Shown in pieces: positions 1 to 6,037 of a stretch of DNA of 64,000 nt. The notes under the pieces are model-generated. The model worked only from the letters and a program-made list of their open reading frames with translations, ran no database searches and had not been told where the DNA came from. The stretch is from Betaproteobacteria bacterium (GTDB lineage Bacteria; Pseudomonadota; Gammaproteobacteria; Burkholderiales; Burkholderiaceae_C): contig JADJWD010000006.1 of assembly GCA_016716535.1 (NCBI GenBank), positions 372,001-436,000 of the forward strand. Reading direction: 5' to 3'. Made by a program: the position numbers and the translations under genes. Each line of letters opens with the position of its first letter. Position 1 is the stretch's first letter.

Positions 1-446
1 AGGTGCGCCGCGGCGCCTACGTCACCGAGATGTCGCGCGACGACGTGCAGCAGGTCTACCACCTGCTCGCGCTGCTCGAAAGCGACGCCGCGGCGCAGGT
101 GGCCGCCCACGCCACGCCGGCGCAGCGCGCCGAACTCGAGGCGCTGCACCAGCAGCTCGAGCGCCAGGTGAAGAGCCGCGAGGCCTTCTTCGCGACCAAC
201 GAGCGCTTCCACATGGCGCTGTTGCGCATCGCCGGCAACCGCTGGGCCGAGCAGGTGGTGACCGACCTGCGCAAGGTGATGAAGCTCAACCGCCACCACT
301 CGCTGTTCAAGCAGGGGCGCATCGCCGAATCGCTGGCCGAACACCGGGCGCTGATGGAGGCGATCGAGCGGCGCGACGGGCGCGGCGCCGCGCGGCTGAT
401 GCGTTCGCACTTCGACAACGGGCTCGAGGCCGCGACCACGGCATGA
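1..446 (+). CDS. GntR/FadR-type regulator, C-terminal FCD domain (5' partial)
   Basis: Ligand-binding half of a FadR-type GntR transcription factor; the DNA-binding winged helix lies before base 1. The 147 visible residues are all-helical FCD domain: VYHLLALLESDAA early on, FATNERFHMALLRIAGN around residues 61-77, and LAEHRALMEAIERRD near 110-124. The N-x-x-F-H and E-H-R-A-L signatures mark the helices that carry the metal/effector-binding His residues in this family. FCD proteins generally sense small carboxylates or sugar acids, but the ligand cannot be read here. The stop (444-446) is followed by about 160 bp of low-complexity GC-rich sequence before the next start, so no target operon is evident from this side. 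Confidence 0.85.
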   Translation, partial: VRRGAYVTEMSRDDVQQVYHLLALLESDAAAQVAAHATPAQRAELEALHQQLERQVKSREAFFATNERFHMALLRIAGNRWAEQVVTDLRKVMKLNRHHSLFKQGRIAESLAEHRALMEAIERRDGRGAARLMRSHFDNGLEAATTA

Positions 447-470
447 CAGCGGCCGGCGCGGCGTGCGCTT

Positions 471-534
471 CTTGTCGCCGCCCGCGTCGCCGCCCTTTGC
501 GGCGCCTTGTCGCCGCCCACGTCGCCGCCCTTTT
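471..534. repeat. Imperfect direct repeat in the spacer before the PPTase gene
   Basis: Two copies of a roughly 28-bp GC-rich unit (471-498 and 506-534) sharing CTTGTCGCCGCCC, one base and then CGTCGCCGCCCTTT. The reading frame of the following phosphopantetheinyl transferase is open across it, so an upstream start is formally possible. The encoded Arg/Pro/Ala-rich stretch does not resemble the family's N-terminus, so I treat it as non-coding spacer. Confidence 0.5.
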
Positions 535-604
535 CGCTGCCCTTGCCGCTCGCGCGGCGGCCGCTCGACAGCGCCGCGGCGGCCGTGCTGGCAGACTTGC
601 GGGC

Positions 605-1501
605 ATGGACGAGCCGCGCCCGCTCGAGCACCCAGGCCTTGCGGCGCCGGCGCTGTGGCCGCGCACCAGCCCGCAGGCGGTGGCCGGCTTGCTCGGCGCC
701 GGCGACGTGCACCTGTGGTGGATGGACCTCGATGCACCGCCGCGCGAGGTCGAACTCTTCGAGTGCTGGCTCGACGACAACGAACGCGCGCGCGCGGCGC
801 GCTTTCATGCCGAGCGGCATCGCCGCCGCTTCGTCGCCGCGCACGGGCAGATGCGCGCCCTGCTCGGGGCCTACCTCGGCCTGCCGGCGGCCGACGTCGG
901 CATCGCCCCCGGCGCTCGCGGCAAGCCGCAGCTGGTCCCGGCACGCGCCGGTGCCGGCAGCCTGCCCGCCTCACCAGACCCACCCGCCGCATCCACCACA
1001 CCGGCAACACCCACCACACCGGCCACACCCGCCGCGCCCGTGATCGAGTTCAGCCTGTCGCACTCCGAAGACGCAGGGCTGCTCGCCATCGCCTCGGGCA
1101 CGATCGTGGGCGCCGATCTCGAAGTGCAGCACGCGCTGCGCGAGCTGGACGAGCTGGCCAGCCGCCACTTCACGGCGCGCGAATTGCGCGACCTGCGCAG
1201 CTTGCCGAGCGCGCGCCGGCACGACGCGTTCTTCGCCGGCTGGACGCGCAAGGAGGCGGTCCTGAAGGCGCTCGGCGCCGGCCTGACCCTGCCGCTGGAC
1301 AGCTTCGAGGTGGCCCTGCACCCCGACGAGCCGGCGGCCTTGCACACCATCGACGGCAGCGCGCAGGCCGCGCGTGCGTGGACCCTCTGGGCGGCCAGGC
1401 CGACGGCCCTGAGCTGGGCCGCGGTGGCCGTGCAGCACCGCTCGGCGCGCGTGCGCGCCTTTGCGCTGCCGCCGCCTGCGCAACTGCTGCACCCGCGATG
1501 A
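605..1501 (+). CDS. 4'-phosphopantetheinyl transferase superfamily protein (Sfp type)
   Basis: Transfers the 4'-phosphopantetheine arm of CoA to a serine of acyl- or peptidyl-carrier proteins in the cytoplasm. The 298-residue reading from ATG 605 shows the Sfp-type layout: an N-terminal half with LWWMDLD and RARAARFHAERHRRRFV, then FSLSHSEDAGLLAIA, the Mg-binding VGADLEV (family G-V/A-D-[IL]-E) and the W-T-R-K-E-A-V-L-K-A-L-G-A-G-L helix. Between the two halves sits a Pro/Thr/Ala linker of about 25 residues (bases about 961-1040), a microsatellite-like insertion. The open frame extends upstream to 443, but homology begins at 605. The stop overlaps the start of the methyltransferase as ATGA, so the two are translationally coupled. 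No PKS/NRPS is visible, so the substrate carrier protein is unknown. Confidence 0.88.
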   Translation: MDEPRPLEHPGLAAPALWPRTSPQAVAGLLGAGDVHLWWMDLDAPPREVELFECWLDDNERARAARFHAERHRRRFVAAHGQMRALLGAYLGLPAADVGIAPGARGKPQLVPARAGAGSLPASPDPPAASTTPATPTTPATPAAPVIEFSLSHSEDAGLLAIASGTIVGADLEVQHALRELDELASRHFTARELRDLRSLPSARRHDAFFAGWTRKEAVLKALGAGLTLPLDSFEVALHPDEPAALHTIDGSAQAARAWTLWAARPTALSWAAVAVQHRSARVRAFALPPPAQLLHPR

Positions 1502-2122
1502 CGCCCAACGAACTCTCGGTCGCCCGCTACCGCCGCGTCGCCGCGGGCTACGACGCCTCGGCCGGGTTCACGATGCCGCTGCGCCTGCGCACGATCGCGC
1601 TGCTGGCCTTGCAAAGCGGCGACGTGGTGCTCGATGTCGGCGCCGGCACCGGCCTGAGCTTTGCGCCGCTGCTGGCCGCCGTGGGCGAGCGGGGCCGCGT
1701 GCTCGCCTTCGAGCAAAGCCCGCAGATGTTCGAGCAGGCGCGCGCGCGCGTGGTGCGCGAGGGCTGGCAGCAGCGCGTCTGGCTGCAGCAGGCCAGCGCC
1801 GAGGAGGTGCGGCTGCCGCAGCCGGCCGGCGCCGCGCTCTTCAACTACGTGCACGACATCACCCGCACGCCGGCGGCCGTCGACAACCTGTGGCGCCAGC
1901 TCGAGCCCGGGCGCCCGCCTTGCCATCGCCGGCATGAAGTTCTTTCCCTGGTGGACCGGGCCGCTGAACCTGCTGGCCTGGCTGAAGAACCGCCCCTACA
2001 ACGCGCGCCCGGCCGATCTGTGGGCGCCTTGGGACCTGCTCGCGCCGCGCTGCGAAGGCTTCGAGCGCTGGAGCACGCAGTGGGGCATGGGCTACATTGC
2101 TTGCGGCCGCAAGCGCCAGTGA
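1498..2122 (+). pseudogene. Class I SAM-dependent methyltransferase, frameshifted
   Basis: Rossmann-fold methyltransferase of about 207 residues. The first frame gives MTPNELSVARYRRVAAGYD, motif I VVLDVGAGTGLSF, an acidic strand-2 residue (VLAFEQSP) and ALFNYVHDITRTP. After LEPG (about base 1912) the frame fails. Shifting by one base restores RLAIAGMKFFPWW and continues to WSTQWGMGYIACGRKRQ and a stop at 2120-2122. One extra base in the GGGCGCCCGCC run explains the break, either a sequencing error or a genuine frameshift. The start overlaps the PPTase stop (ATGA). The last 36 bp before the final codons are duplicated at 2864-2899 beyond the hicAB genes, which suggests that a cassette integrated into this gene's 3' end. 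Substrate unknown; it is not EgtD-like. Confidence 0.8.
2065..2100 (+). repeat. 36-bp direct repeat, left copy (methyltransferase 3' end)
   Basis: Identical over 36 bp to 2864-2899 and encodes the same STQWGMGYIA peptide. Beyond the identity both copies continue in frame for the same number of codons to a stop (2120 and 2919), with scattered substitutions. The two copies bracket the hicAB pair like attachment-site duplications at the 3' end of a target gene. Confidence 0.85.
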
Positions 2123-2180
2123 AGGTGCGAAGGGGTCTCGTGCACGGTGCTGCGCGGCCCCTGGCACCAAGGGCTCGGCC

Positions 2181-2513
2181 TCAGGCCGCGACGCGCTGCC
2201 GAAGCGCCTCCTGTGCCACCGCGTTGATGCTCTTGCCTTCGCATTGAGCAACGATGGCCAAGCGCTCGTGAAGTTCAGCGGGAATGCGCAGATTGAACCT
2301 GCCCGAGTAGCTGCGACGCGGCTCGATGCCCTTCTCCTTGCAGACTTCCAGGAAGACCTGCAGCGACCGCCTGAATTCGGCCTTCAGTTCCTTGGGGCTC
2401 TTGCCATAGAAATCGGCGCCCCCGTTGAGCCCCAGGATCTCGCCCCGGAACATCTCGGTGTCGGGGTCGTACTCGATCCTGGCGTTGAATCCTTCGACCG
2501 TCATGACGTTCAT
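2181..2513 (-). CDS. hicB: HicB-type antitoxin
   Basis: Antitoxin that binds and neutralises HicA and represses the operon. It has 110 residues from ATG 2513. The N-terminal half (RIEYDPDTEMFRGEILGLN, then FYGKSPKELKAEFRRSL) is the degraded RNase-H-like HicB fold, and the C-terminal half (SGRFNLRIPAELHERLAI, then SINAVAQEALRQRV) is a ribbon-helix-helix DNA-binding domain. The start overlaps the stop of the upstream toxin as ATGA, the usual hicA-hicB order. An open frame extends further upstream, but the homology and overlap fix the start at 2513. Base composition is visibly less GC-rich than in flanking genes, consistent with acquisition. The 60 bases between its stop and the methyltransferase stop hold no recognisable signal. 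Confidence 0.88.
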   Translation of the reverse strand: MNVMTVEGFNARIEYDPDTEMFRGEILGLNGGADFYGKSPKELKAEFRRSLQVFLEVCKEKGIEPRRSYSGRFNLRIPAELHERLAIVAQCEGKSINAVAQEALRQRVAA

Positions 2514-2764
2514 GGCTTCACCCCATACTGCTCCAGCCAGCGGCGTACGCCGGCGACTGCACCCTTGTCTGTCTGCGGCGACGGATGCGGGCGATGGAAC
2601 ACGCGCACTTCGCCGAAGAGGACGACGGCGACCCGACTGCCTTCGCGCTCGCTGATCTCCGCGCCAAGGCTGCGCAGCAGCGCCTCGATGTCTTTCCAGG
2701 CGATGTTGGCGCTCGTCGGATGCGCGTAGATCGACGCCAGGGTGCGCTGGTGCTGGCGTTTCAT
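2510..2764 (-). CDS. hicA: HicA-type mRNA interferase toxin
   Basis: Small dsRBD-like toxin of 84 residues that cleaves mRNA unless bound by HicB. The reading MKRQHQRTLASIYAHP is followed by WKDIEALLRSLGAEISER, EGSRVAVVLFGEVRVFHRP and TDKGAVAGVRRWLEQYG, the HicA alpha-beta-beta-beta-alpha order. The canonical G-S-H catalytic motif is G-S-R here, a variant I recall from the subfamily that has F-H-R-P-H-P; the candidate catalytic His would then be in that segment. ATG 2764 was chosen because homology starts there, though the frame stays open to 2887. It overlaps hicB by four bases. About 100 bp separate its start from the right-hand 36-bp repeat. Confidence 0.82.
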   Translation of the reverse strand: MKRQHQRTLASIYAHPTSANIAWKDIEALLRSLGAEISEREGSRVAVVLFGEVRVFHRPHPSPQTDKGAVAGVRRWLEQYGVKP

Positions 2765-2863
2765 CGGATGTGATGGTACCGCCTGGCAGTACCGCATGCA
2801 ATCGGGAGCGGCTTGCAAGGCGGGTAGCTCGGAGCCAGGCTCATACGGGATCGGAAAGGACTG

Positions 2864-2921
2864 GCGCTGGAGCACGCAGTGGGGCATGGGCTACATTGCG
2901 CGCGGCCGCCTGCGCCGATGA
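2864..2921 (+). pseudogene. Detached methyltransferase tail (right copy of the 36-bp repeat)
   Basis: Bases 2864-2899 are identical to 2065-2100, followed in frame by codons for RGRLRR and a TGA at 2919-2921. This is a second C-terminus for the 1498 methyltransferase with no body attached. The likely history is insertion of the hicAB segment (about 800 bp) into the 3' end, with a replacement tail supplied on the left and the old tail stranded on the right. The next gene, egtB, begins 50 bp downstream. Confidence 0.8.
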
Positions 2922-2970
2922 CCGCGGCACTCGATGGCCGGGCATGGCCGCGCGCCGCAGGAGAGGTGCC

Positions 2971-4344
2971 ATGAAGCTTGCGCATTCCGATCGTGTGATC
3001 GCGCCCGCGCCCGGCGCGCACGGCGGCTTGGATGCATCGGCCCTGGCGCGGCGCTACGCCGGCGTGCGCGCGCAGACGATGGCGCTGGCGCAGCCGCTGT
3101 CCGAGGCCGACTGCCAGGTGCAGTCGATGCCCGACGCCAGCCCGACCAAGTGGCACCTGGCGCATGTCACGTGGTTCTTCGAGACCTTCGTGCTCGAGCG
3201 CTTCGAGCCGGGCTTCAAGCCGCACCACCCGGCCTTCCGCGTGCTCTTCAACAGCTACTACCACGGCGTGGGCGAGCAGCACCCGCGGCCGCAGCGCGGC
3301 CTCGTCACGCGGCCCGGCCTGGCCGAGGTGAAGGCCTACCGCGCCGCCGTGGACGAGCGCATGGCCGCGCTGCTGGCGCGGGCCGCACTGGCGCCGCAAG
3401 ACCTCGCCACCATCGCCACGCTCGTCGAGCTGGGGCTGCAGCACGAGCAGCAGCACCAGGAGCTGGTCCTCACCGATCTGAAGCACCTGTTCGGCTGCAA
3501 CCCGCTCGCGCCGGTGTACCGGGCAGCCAGGGCACCGGCCGCGGTGGCGCCGATGACGGCGACGCCGCACGGCTGGTGCGCGGTCGAGGGCGGGCTCACG
3601 CACATCGGCCATGCCGGCGAGGGCTTCGCGTTCGACAACGAGCGCCCGCGCCACGCCGTGCACCTGCAACCCCATGCGCTCGGCGATCGCCTGCTGACGA
3701 ACGGCGAGTGGCTCGAGTTCATGCAGGCCGGCGGCTACGCCGAGCCGCGCTGGTGGCTCTCGGCCGGCTGGGACTGGGTGCGGGCTCAGCGCATCGAGGC
3801 GCCGCTGTACTGGCGCCGCCGCGACGGCGCCGCCGGCCACGCCGGCTGGGCCTGCTTCACGCTGCACGGCGAGGCGCCGGTGGCGCCGCACACGCCGGTG
3901 GTGCACGTCAGCCTGTACGAGGCCGACGCCTATGCGCGCTGGCGCGGCGCGGTAACCGGCGAGGCGCTGCGCCTGCCCACCGAGGCCGAGTGGGAGCATG
4001 CGGCGCAGGCGCTGGGCGCGGGCGCGCTGGCCGAGGGCAACTTCGTCGACAGCGACGTGCTGCATCCGCTGCCGCTGCGCCGCGCGAGCGCAGGCACGCC
4101 GATGCAGCTCTTCGGCGACGCCTGGGAGTGGACCGCCTCGTCGTACCAGGGCTACCCGGGCTACCGGCCCTGGGCCGGCGCGGTCGGCGAATACAACGGC
4201 AAGTTCATGGTCAACCAGTACGTGCTGCGCGGCGGCTCGTGCGCCACGCCGCGCGAGCATGTGCGCGCGAGCTACCGCAACTTCTTTCCGGCCGAGACGC
4301 GCTGGCAGTTCAGCGGCGTGCGGCTGGCGAAGGACGTTGATTGA
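2971..4344 (+). CDS. egtB: Ergothioneine biosynthesis sulfoxide synthase EgtB
   Basis: Non-haem iron enzyme that joins hercynine to a thiol (gamma-Glu-Cys or Cys) with O2, giving a sulfoxide on the way to ergothioneine. It has 457 residues. The DinB-like N-terminal domain carries KWHLAHVTWFFETF and the H-x3-H-x-E iron motif in LQHEQQHQELVLTDLKHLF (about residues 155-173). The C-terminal formylglycine-synthase-like domain runs from about residue 195 (GWCAVEGGLTHIG) through RLPTEAEWEHAA, FGDAWEWTASSY, YVLRGGSCATPR and SYRNFFPAETRWQFSGVRLA. ATG 2971 follows AGGAGAGG at good spacing. The partner methyltransferase EgtD is not in the window. A long hairpin repeat starts 14 bp after the stop and may end the transcript. 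Confidence 0.93.
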   Translation: MKLAHSDRVIAPAPGAHGGLDASALARRYAGVRAQTMALAQPLSEADCQVQSMPDASPTKWHLAHVTWFFETFVLERFEPGFKPHHPAFRVLFNSYYHGVGEQHPRPQRGLVTRPGLAEVKAYRAAVDERMAALLARAALAPQDLATIATLVELGLQHEQQHQELVLTDLKHLFGCNPLAPVYRAARAPAAVAPMTATPHGWCAVEGGLTHIGHAGEGFAFDNERPRHAVHLQPHALGDRLLTNGEWLEFMQAGGYAEPRWWLSAGWDWVRAQRIEAPLYWRRRDGAAGHAGWACFTLHGEAPVAPHTPVVHVSLYEADAYARWRGAVTGEALRLPTEAEWEHAAQALGAGALAEGNFVDSDVLHPLPLRRASAGTPMQLFGDAWEWTASSYQGYPGYRPWAGAVGEYNGKFMVNQYVLRGGSCATPREHVRASYRNFFPAETRWQFSGVRLAKDVD

Positions 4345-4357
4345 ATGAGCCGCGCGG

Positions 4358-4602
4358 GCAAGGCCGCGGGCCGGGCAGCGGCGCGGCGCATATGCGGCGG
4401 GCCCTCGCTGGCGCTCGGGCCTGCCCTGCGCTGCTCAGGCTCCTGGCCCAGGCGCGGAACTCGTTGCGCTCACTTCGTTCGCGCCACTCAGACACCCGCG
4501 CCCAGTCAGAAGTGGATGCGCGCGAGTACGCGCGCGGGCCAGGAGCCCTGCGCTGCTCGGCGCCGCAAGTGCGCCCCGCCGCTGCCCGGCCCGCGGCCTT
4601 GC
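4358..4602. repeat. Long-hairpin repeat element, copy A (245 bp)
   Basis: Bounded by a perfect 26-bp inverted repeat (4358-4383 with 4577-4602). Inside, further self-complementary arms (CTCCTGGCCC with GGGCCAGGAG) flank a central part of about 95 bases that includes AACTCGTTGCGCTCACTTCG and CAGAAGTGGATGCG. Copy B is the same element reversed: its central part is nearly identical, while its stems differ in sequence but stay complementary. No protein-coding potential is convincing. It begins 14 bp after egtB and could form a transcript-ending or regulatory RNA/ssDNA hairpin. Confidence 0.8.
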
Positions 4603-4610
4603 AGGCACCG

Positions 4611-4700
4611 GCGGTGGCGTTCGTTCGGGAACAGACACCGGTTCTGCAAGGCAGCGGCGGTGGCGTTCGTTCGAGAGAACAGACCCCGGTTCTGCAAAGG
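4611..4700. repeat. Two tandem copies of a ~45-bp unit between the hairpin elements
   Basis: The unit, beginning GCGGTGGCGTTCGTTCG and ending GGTTCTGCAA, occurs at about 4611-4652 and again at about 4656-4698 with small differences. It fills most of the 92-bp gap between hairpin elements A and B and runs into the left end of B. Confidence 0.65.
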
Positions 4701-4937
4701 GCGGTGCGGGCAGGGCGCTGCGCGCATGTGAGGCGCCGAGCAGCGCAGTGTCTTGTGGCCCGCGCGCGTACTCGCCCGCATCCACTTCTGGCTCGCGCGG
4801 GTGTTTGAGTAGCGCGAACGAAGTGAGCGCAACGAGTTCCGCGCGTGGGCCACAAGACCGAGCAGGCGAGGGCCGCTCCGAGCGCCAGCGAGGAGCCGCC
4901 GAAGATAAGCGCCGCGCCCTGCCCGCACCGCCCTTTG
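4695..4937. repeat. Long-hairpin repeat element, copy B (243 bp, reversed)
   Basis: Bounded by a perfect 24-bp inverted repeat (4695-4718 with 4914-4937). Read on the minus strand it aligns with copy A along its whole length, but the terminal stems have a different sequence in each copy and remain self-complementary (B uses GTCTTGTGGCCC with GGGCCACAAGAC where A uses CTCCTGGCCC with GGGCCAGGAG). Paired change of that kind indicates that the fold, not the stem sequence, is maintained. The remaining 4938-5093 holds nothing I recognise. Confidence 0.8.
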
Positions 4938-5093
4938 CCGCCGCGACCTTCCGGGGCCGAGCTCGGGCCATCGCCAGGCGATCGAAGCGGCACAACTTCA
5001 CAGTCGGTGCCGCTTACAGCTTCACACCCGGCGGCCGCTCGGAAGCGCCGAATTCACCGCCAAGTCATTGATTTGCCTGGGCTACAGGCCCGC

Positions 5094-5108
5094 TGGCATG
5101 CCGACTGC
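5094..5108 (+). promoter_or_regulatory. Sigma-54 (RpoN) promoter of the PEP-CTERM gene
   Basis: TGGCATGCCGACTGC has the invariant GG (5095-5096) and GC (5107-5108) exactly ten bases apart and a near-consensus -24 box (TGGCAYR). It predicts a transcript start near 5120 and a leader of about 60 bases before ATG 5180. RpoN control of PEP-CTERM genes, through PrsK/PrsR, is established in some exosortase-bearing bacteria; the regulators are not in this window. Confidence 0.65.
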
Positions 5109-5179
5109 TTTGGTAACAGCGCCGCTGAGCCCCGCCCCGGCGCAAAGCACACCCTGACAACCCACCTGGAGCACCTGGA

Positions 5180-5917
5180 ATGAAGCTCTCCTCCCTCGCC
5201 CGGCCTGCGCTGCTCGCGTCCGCCCTCTTCGCCGTGTCCGTCGCCGCCAGCGCAGCGACGGTGACCATCACGAACACGACCCCGAACTGGGCCACCCCGG
5301 TCGGTGGGACGAACCACAGCGAAGGCTGGAACGGCCAGTATTACGACGTCCGCTGGGGGAACGGAACTGCCTGGGATTGGGACACTTGGTCGTACCCGAA
5401 CAGCGGCCTGGGCTTCAACCCGACCAACACACCGTTTACTCAGAACACCGGCACGGCCTTCGTGCTGGGCCAACTGCGCCACTACAACAACCCCATCAGC
5501 GGCGGCACCGCGGCCTCGTCGGTAGACCTGCACATCAACTCCACCATCACCGGCGCGTCGCCGGCGACGCAAGGGTTCGACTACCGCTTTCTGATCGACG
5601 AGACGACCAACCAGAGGCCCTGCGCCTATCCTTCCACGACGCCCTGCGCGGACCGCATCACCTTCCAGAACCTCGACCTGACGTCGTCGTTCCTGATGGG
5701 CGGCATCTACTACACCATCGAGATGCTCGGCTTCGGCAGCAACACCAGCAACCTGCTGACCTACTTCGACAGCCAGGAGGGCGGCACCAACACGACGAAC
5801 CTCTGGGCGCGTGTCACGGCCGTACCGTCGCAGGTGCCCGAACCCGCCACCCTGGCCCTCGTCGGCTTGGCGCTGGCTGGCATCGGCGTGCAGCGCAAGC
5901 GCGCGGCGAAGAAGTAA
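5180..5917 (+). CDS. PEP-CTERM sorting-domain protein (possibly THxN type)
   Basis: Exported protein processed by an exosortase and probably linked to the extracellular polysaccharide matrix. It has 245 residues. The Sec signal peptide covers residues 1-25 (LLASALFAVSVAASAA). The mature part is rich in Thr, Asn, Gly and aromatic residues, with FVLGQLRHYNNPISGG resembling the H-x-N-x-P-I signature of THxN PEP-CTERM proteins. The C-terminus VPEPATLALVGLALAGIG plus QRKRAAKK is a textbook PEP-CTERM: motif, membrane span, basic tail. The spacing CCTGGAGCACCTGGAATG supplies a ribosome site. A sigma-54 promoter lies 72 bp upstream and a strong terminator follows. Exact function unknown. Confidence 0.88.
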   Translation: MKLSSLARPALLASALFAVSVAASAATVTITNTTPNWATPVGGTNHSEGWNGQYYDVRWGNGTAWDWDTWSYPNSGLGFNPTNTPFTQNTGTAFVLGQLRHYNNPISGGTAASSVDLHINSTITGASPATQGFDYRFLIDETTNQRPCAYPSTTPCADRITFQNLDLTSSFLMGGIYYTIEMLGFGSNTSNLLTYFDSQEGGTNTTNLWARVTAVPSQVPEPATLALVGLALAGIGVQRKRAAKK

Positions 5918-5961
5918 GGTTCCCCTCGCGCCGCACGCCGATCGCGTCGGCGCAAACGGAA

Positions 5962-5990
5962 GAGCCCGCCAACCGGCGGGCTCTTTGCTT
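5962..5990 (+). terminator. Rho-independent terminator
   Basis: GAGCCCGCC, a four-base loop AACC, GGCGGGCTC and then TTTGCTT. It ends the PEP-CTERM transcript. The same stem read on the minus strand lies 55 bp beyond the gltA stop and may also end the sdh-gltA transcript, although its minus-strand T tract is poorer. Confidence 0.82.
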
Positions 5991-6037
5991 GTGCTCACGT
6001 CGGGCGCAGCGCACGGGGCGGCGCCGCCCGCCGCCCC

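Noticed and set aside
2097..2729. Plus-strand open frame over hicAB
   Set aside because: No family resemblance; HicA and HicB read clearly on the minus strand with an ATGA overlap.
2065..2921. Composite transposon around hicAB
   Set aside because: Flanks are a direct repeat of gene-tail coding sequence, not insertion sequences; no transposase frame.
4358..4937. Insertion sequence with its own transposase
   Set aside because: Each element is only about 245 bp and has no open frame with transposase features; at most a non-autonomous element.
4345..5071. Several overlapping open frames in the hairpin-repeat region
   Set aside because: They are Arg/Ala-rich translations of inverted repeats in multiple frames, with no Shine-Dalgarno or domain.
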